Shown here: piece by piece, positions 62,079-64,000 of the stretch | Position numbering within the stretch: the first letter of the stretch is position 1 | Layout of the letters: every line of letters starts with the position of its first letter | NCBI RefSeq assembly: GCF_013337685.1 | Contig: NZ_SUQN01000002.1 | Coordinates: 186,001-250,000 of the forward strand | DNA: 64,000 nt | Direction of reading: 5' to 3' | Source of the DNA: Citrobacter gillenii | Lineage (GTDB): Bacteria; Pseudomonadota; Gammaproteobacteria; Enterobacterales; Enterobacteriaceae | The notes under the pieces: model-generated | Databases searched by the model: none | Seen by the model: only the letters and a program-made list of their open reading frames with translations | What the model was told of the DNA's origin: nothing | Translations under genes and position numbers: made by a program

Positions 62079-62097
62079 ATGGCACGAAAAACCAAAC
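62079..62097 (+). promoter_or_regulatory. Marbox overlapping the acrR start codon
   Basis: The first 19 bases of acrR, ATGGCACGAAAAACCAAAC, fit the MarA/SoxS/Rob consensus AYnGCACnnWnnRYYAAAY at every defined position. In E. coli this is the known activator site for acrAB. It explains why the acrR N-terminus is so conserved at the base level. Confidence 0.85.
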
Positions 62098-62723
62098 AAC
62101 AAGCGCAGGAAACGCGTCAACACATTCTCGATGTAGCTCTGCGTTTGTTCTCGCAACAAGGGGTCTCTTCCACCTCGCTTGCAGAGATCGCAAAAGCCGC
62201 TGGCGTCACGCGTGGTGCAATCTATTGGCATTTCAAAAACAAGTCGGATTTATTCAGTGAAATCTGGGAGCTGGCAAAACCCAATATTGATGAACTAGAG
62301 TCTGAGTATCAGGCAAAATTCCCTGACGATCCACTATCAGTATTAAGAGAAATTTTAGTTTACGTTCTTGAAGCTACCGTGACAGAAGAACGCCGGCGTT
62401 TGCTGATGGAGATTATATTCCACAAATGCGAGTTTGTCGGGGAAATAGCCTCTGTTCAGTTGGCACAACGTAGCCTGTGTCTTGAAAACTATGATCGCAT
62501 CGAGCAAACCCTTCGCAACTGTATGAACGCAAAAATGTTGCCGGAGAATCTGAACACGCGTCGTGTGGCGGTGTTACTGCGCAGCTATCTTTCCGGCATT
62601 TTAGAAAACTGGTTATTTGCACCAGAGTCTTTTGATCTGAAAAAAGACGCGCGTGAATATGTCGCTGTGCTGCTGGAAATGTGTCTGCTGTGCCCTACGC
62701 TTCGCGTGCCTGAGACCTGCTGA
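62079..62723 (+). CDS. acrR: TetR-family repressor AcrR
   Basis: AcrR represses acrAB and its own gene and is released by drugs and dyes. The 214-residue protein has the TetR helix-turn-helix near 10-56 ([42 protein letters not shown]) and a ligand domain after it. It is full length, so no loss-of-function change of the kind selected in resistant strains is seen. The C-terminus ([10 protein letters not shown]) differs from K-12. Confidence 0.97.
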   Translation: MARKTKQQAQETRQHILDVALRLFSQQGVSSTSLAEIAKAAGVTRGAIYWHFKNKSDLFSEIWELAKPNIDELESEYQAKFPDDPLSVLREILVYVLEATVTEERRRLLMEIIFHKCEFVGEIASVQLAQRSLCLENYDRIEQTLRNCMNAKMLPENLNTRRVAVLLRSYLSGILENWLFAPESFDLKKDAREYVAVLLEMCLLCPTLRVPETC

Positions 62724-62736
62724 CCAGAGGGTTTCA

Positions 62737-62756
62737 CTCCAGGAATTTTCCTGGAC
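62737..62756 (+). terminator. Weak hairpin after acrR
   Basis: TCCAGGAA pairs with TTCCTGGA, followed by CATTTTC. Stem and T run are both short. Confidence 0.35.
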
Positions 62757-62849
62757 ATTTTCACCCCTGCTATTTTGTCCATCACAGCCGTGATATTCTA
62801 GCTGCTTGACTATTTTCGGTCACTTTTCTGGTTAGAAACATTCATCCTC

Positions 62850-64000
62850 ATGACTATGTTGCAGCTTTATAAACGTTCACAGCATCTCATTGCTATTACC
62901 ATTATTTTCTTCATTCTATTGCTGTCTTGCCAGTCATCAGCATTTGCGCGAGCGCAACAGAATGGCGAACTGCCGACGAAAGCGGATATTCAGAGCCAGC
63001 TAGACACGCTGAATAAACAAAAAGACCTTTCTGCGCAGGATAAATTGGTTCAGCAGGATCTTATCGATACCCTCGCCACGCTCGATAAAATTGAGCGCGT
63101 GAAGGACGAGACCGTTCAACTACGCCAGAAAGTGGCCCAGGCGCCGGAAAAAATGCGCGAGGCGACGGCGGCGTTAAATTCGCTCAGCGATGTCGATAAT
63201 GACGATGAAACGCGAAAAACACTGAGCGCGCTCTCTCTGCGACAACTCGAGTCGCGCGTCGCCCAGGTGCTGGATGACCTGCAAAGCGCGCAAAACGATC
63301 TGGCCGCTTATAACAGCCAACTGGTCTCGTTGCAGACGCAGCCTGAGCGCGTGCAAAACGCGATGTACACCGCCTCGCAGCAAATGCAGCAAATCCGCAA
63401 TCGCCTGGATGGAACCAGCGTTGGCGAGGCGGCATTACGCCCCAGCCAGCAGGTGCTGCTTCAGGCGCAGCAGGCATTGCTGAATGCGCAAATCGACCAG
63501 CAGCGTAAAAGCCTGGAGGGCAACACGGTTTTGCAGGATACCCTGCAAAAACAACGGGATTACGTGACGTCCAACACCAACAGGCTCGAGCATCAGCTCC
63601 AGTTGCTGCAGGAAGCGGTGAACAGCAAACGTCTGACGTTAACCGAAAAAACCGCGCAGGAAGCAGTGACGCCAGATGAAGCGGATCGTATCCAGACCAA
63701 TCCGTTGGTAAAACAGGAACTGGATATTAACCATCAGCTTAGCCAGCGCCTGATTTCCGCCACGGAAAACGGCAACTCACTGATGCAGCAAAACATTAAA
63801 GTCAAAAACTGGCTTGATCGTGCGCTGCAATCGGAACGCAATATTAAAGAACAAATCGCTGTGCTGAAGGGCAGTCTGCTGCTATCGCGCATTCTGTATC
63901 AGCAGCAGCAAACGCTGCCGTCGGCAGACGAGCTTGCTGATATGACTAACCGCATTGCCGATCTGCGTCTGGAGCAATTTGAAGTCAACCAGCAGCGTGA
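62850..64000 (+). CDS. mscK: Mechanosensitive channel MscK (KefA), N-terminal part
   Basis: MscK is a large potassium-dependent mechanosensitive channel of the MscS family. The window ends in frame after 383 codons. The N-terminus is MTMLQLYKRSQHL, with a signal peptide (to about residue 34, SAFARA), followed by the periplasmic helical domain (DIQSQLDTLNKQKDLSAQDKL, LRQLESRVAQVLDDLQSA). Close match to E. coli MscK (1120 residues), so about two thirds lies beyond the window. The start ATG ACT ATG offers two close starts. Confidence 0.93.
   Translation, partial: MTMLQLYKRSQHLIAITIIFFILLLSCQSSAFARAQQNGELPTKADIQSQLDTLNKQKDLSAQDKLVQQDLIDTLATLDKIERVKDETVQLRQKVAQAPEKMREATAALNSLSDVDNDDETRKTLSALSLRQLESRVAQVLDDLQSAQNDLAAYNSQLVSLQTQPERVQNAMYTASQQMQQIRNRLDGTSVGEAALRPSQQVLLQAQQALLNAQIDQQRKSLEGNTVLQDTLQKQRDYVTSNTNRLEHQLQLLQEAVNSKRLTLTEKTAQEAVTPDEADRIQTNPLVKQELDINHQLSQRLISATENGNSLMQQNIKVKNWLDRALQSERNIKEQIAVLKGSLLLSRILYQQQQTLPSADELADMTNRIADLRLEQFEVNQQR

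Overview
The window is a chromosomal segment of a member of the Enterobacteriaceae. Gene order from secF to mscK follows the Escherichia coli K-12 block secDF-tsx-nrdR-ribDH-nusB-thiL-pgpA-dxs-ispA-thiI-cyo-ampG-bolA-tig-clpPX-lon-hupB-ppiD-queC-mdlAB-glnK-amtB-tesB-ffs-ybaA-pdeB-hha-tomB-acrBA-acrR-mscK. Most proteins look nearly identical to their E. coli counterparts, but several insertions (a CdsH-type cysteine desulfhydrase, a YczR/YczE pair, rpmE2-rpmJ2 beside pdeB) are of the Salmonella/Citrobacter kind. A Citrobacter-like species is my best guess, inferred from memory and not from a search.

Layout: 1-7.2 kb holds the end of secD, secF, the Tsx nucleoside porin, YajI, NrdR, riboflavin synthesis (ribD, ribH), nusB, thiL and pgpA. 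7.2-17.7 kb holds yajO, the isoprenoid operon xseB-ispA-dxs, thiI, a secreted DUF3298-like protein absent from K-12, yajL-panE, yajQ and yajR. 17.8-19.2 kb is a three-gene accessory island: an orphan T6SS Hcp, an unknown small protein with one hydrophobic segment, and an acyl-carrier-like DUF1493 protein. 19.3-27 kb carries the cytochrome bo3 operon cyoABCDE, ampG and yajG. 27.2-37 kb is the protein quality-control block bolA, tig, clpP, clpX, lon, hupB, ppiD and ybaV. 37.3-50.7 kb holds fadM, queC, ybaE, cof, the divergent cdsH/decR pair, the ABC exporter mdlAB, glnK-amtB, tesB, ybaY, ybaZ and the 4.5S RNA gene. 50.7-57 kb is patchier: yczR/yczE, ybaA with a 9-bp tandem repeat at its stop codon, pdeB, a Zur-type rpmE2-rpmJ2 pair, ylaC, a relic of maa, hha and tomB. 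The last 6.5 kb is the multidrug efflux locus acrAB with acrR, and the start of mscK.

Regulatory signals that can be read directly include a sigma-54 promoter for glnK, a sigma-32 promoter for lon, a gearbox promoter for bolA, a Zur box for rpmE2, the AcrR operator, and a marbox that overlaps the acrR start codon. Repeats are plentiful: eight REP/BIME sites and two ERIC elements, one lying between clpP and clpX in the operon transcript and one enlarged to about 260 bp.

The region most likely to hold something undescribed is the Hcp triad at 17.9-19.2 kb. It looks like a mobile type VI cargo cassette with a candidate toxin and an ACP-like candidate partner that lacks the phosphopantetheine serine.
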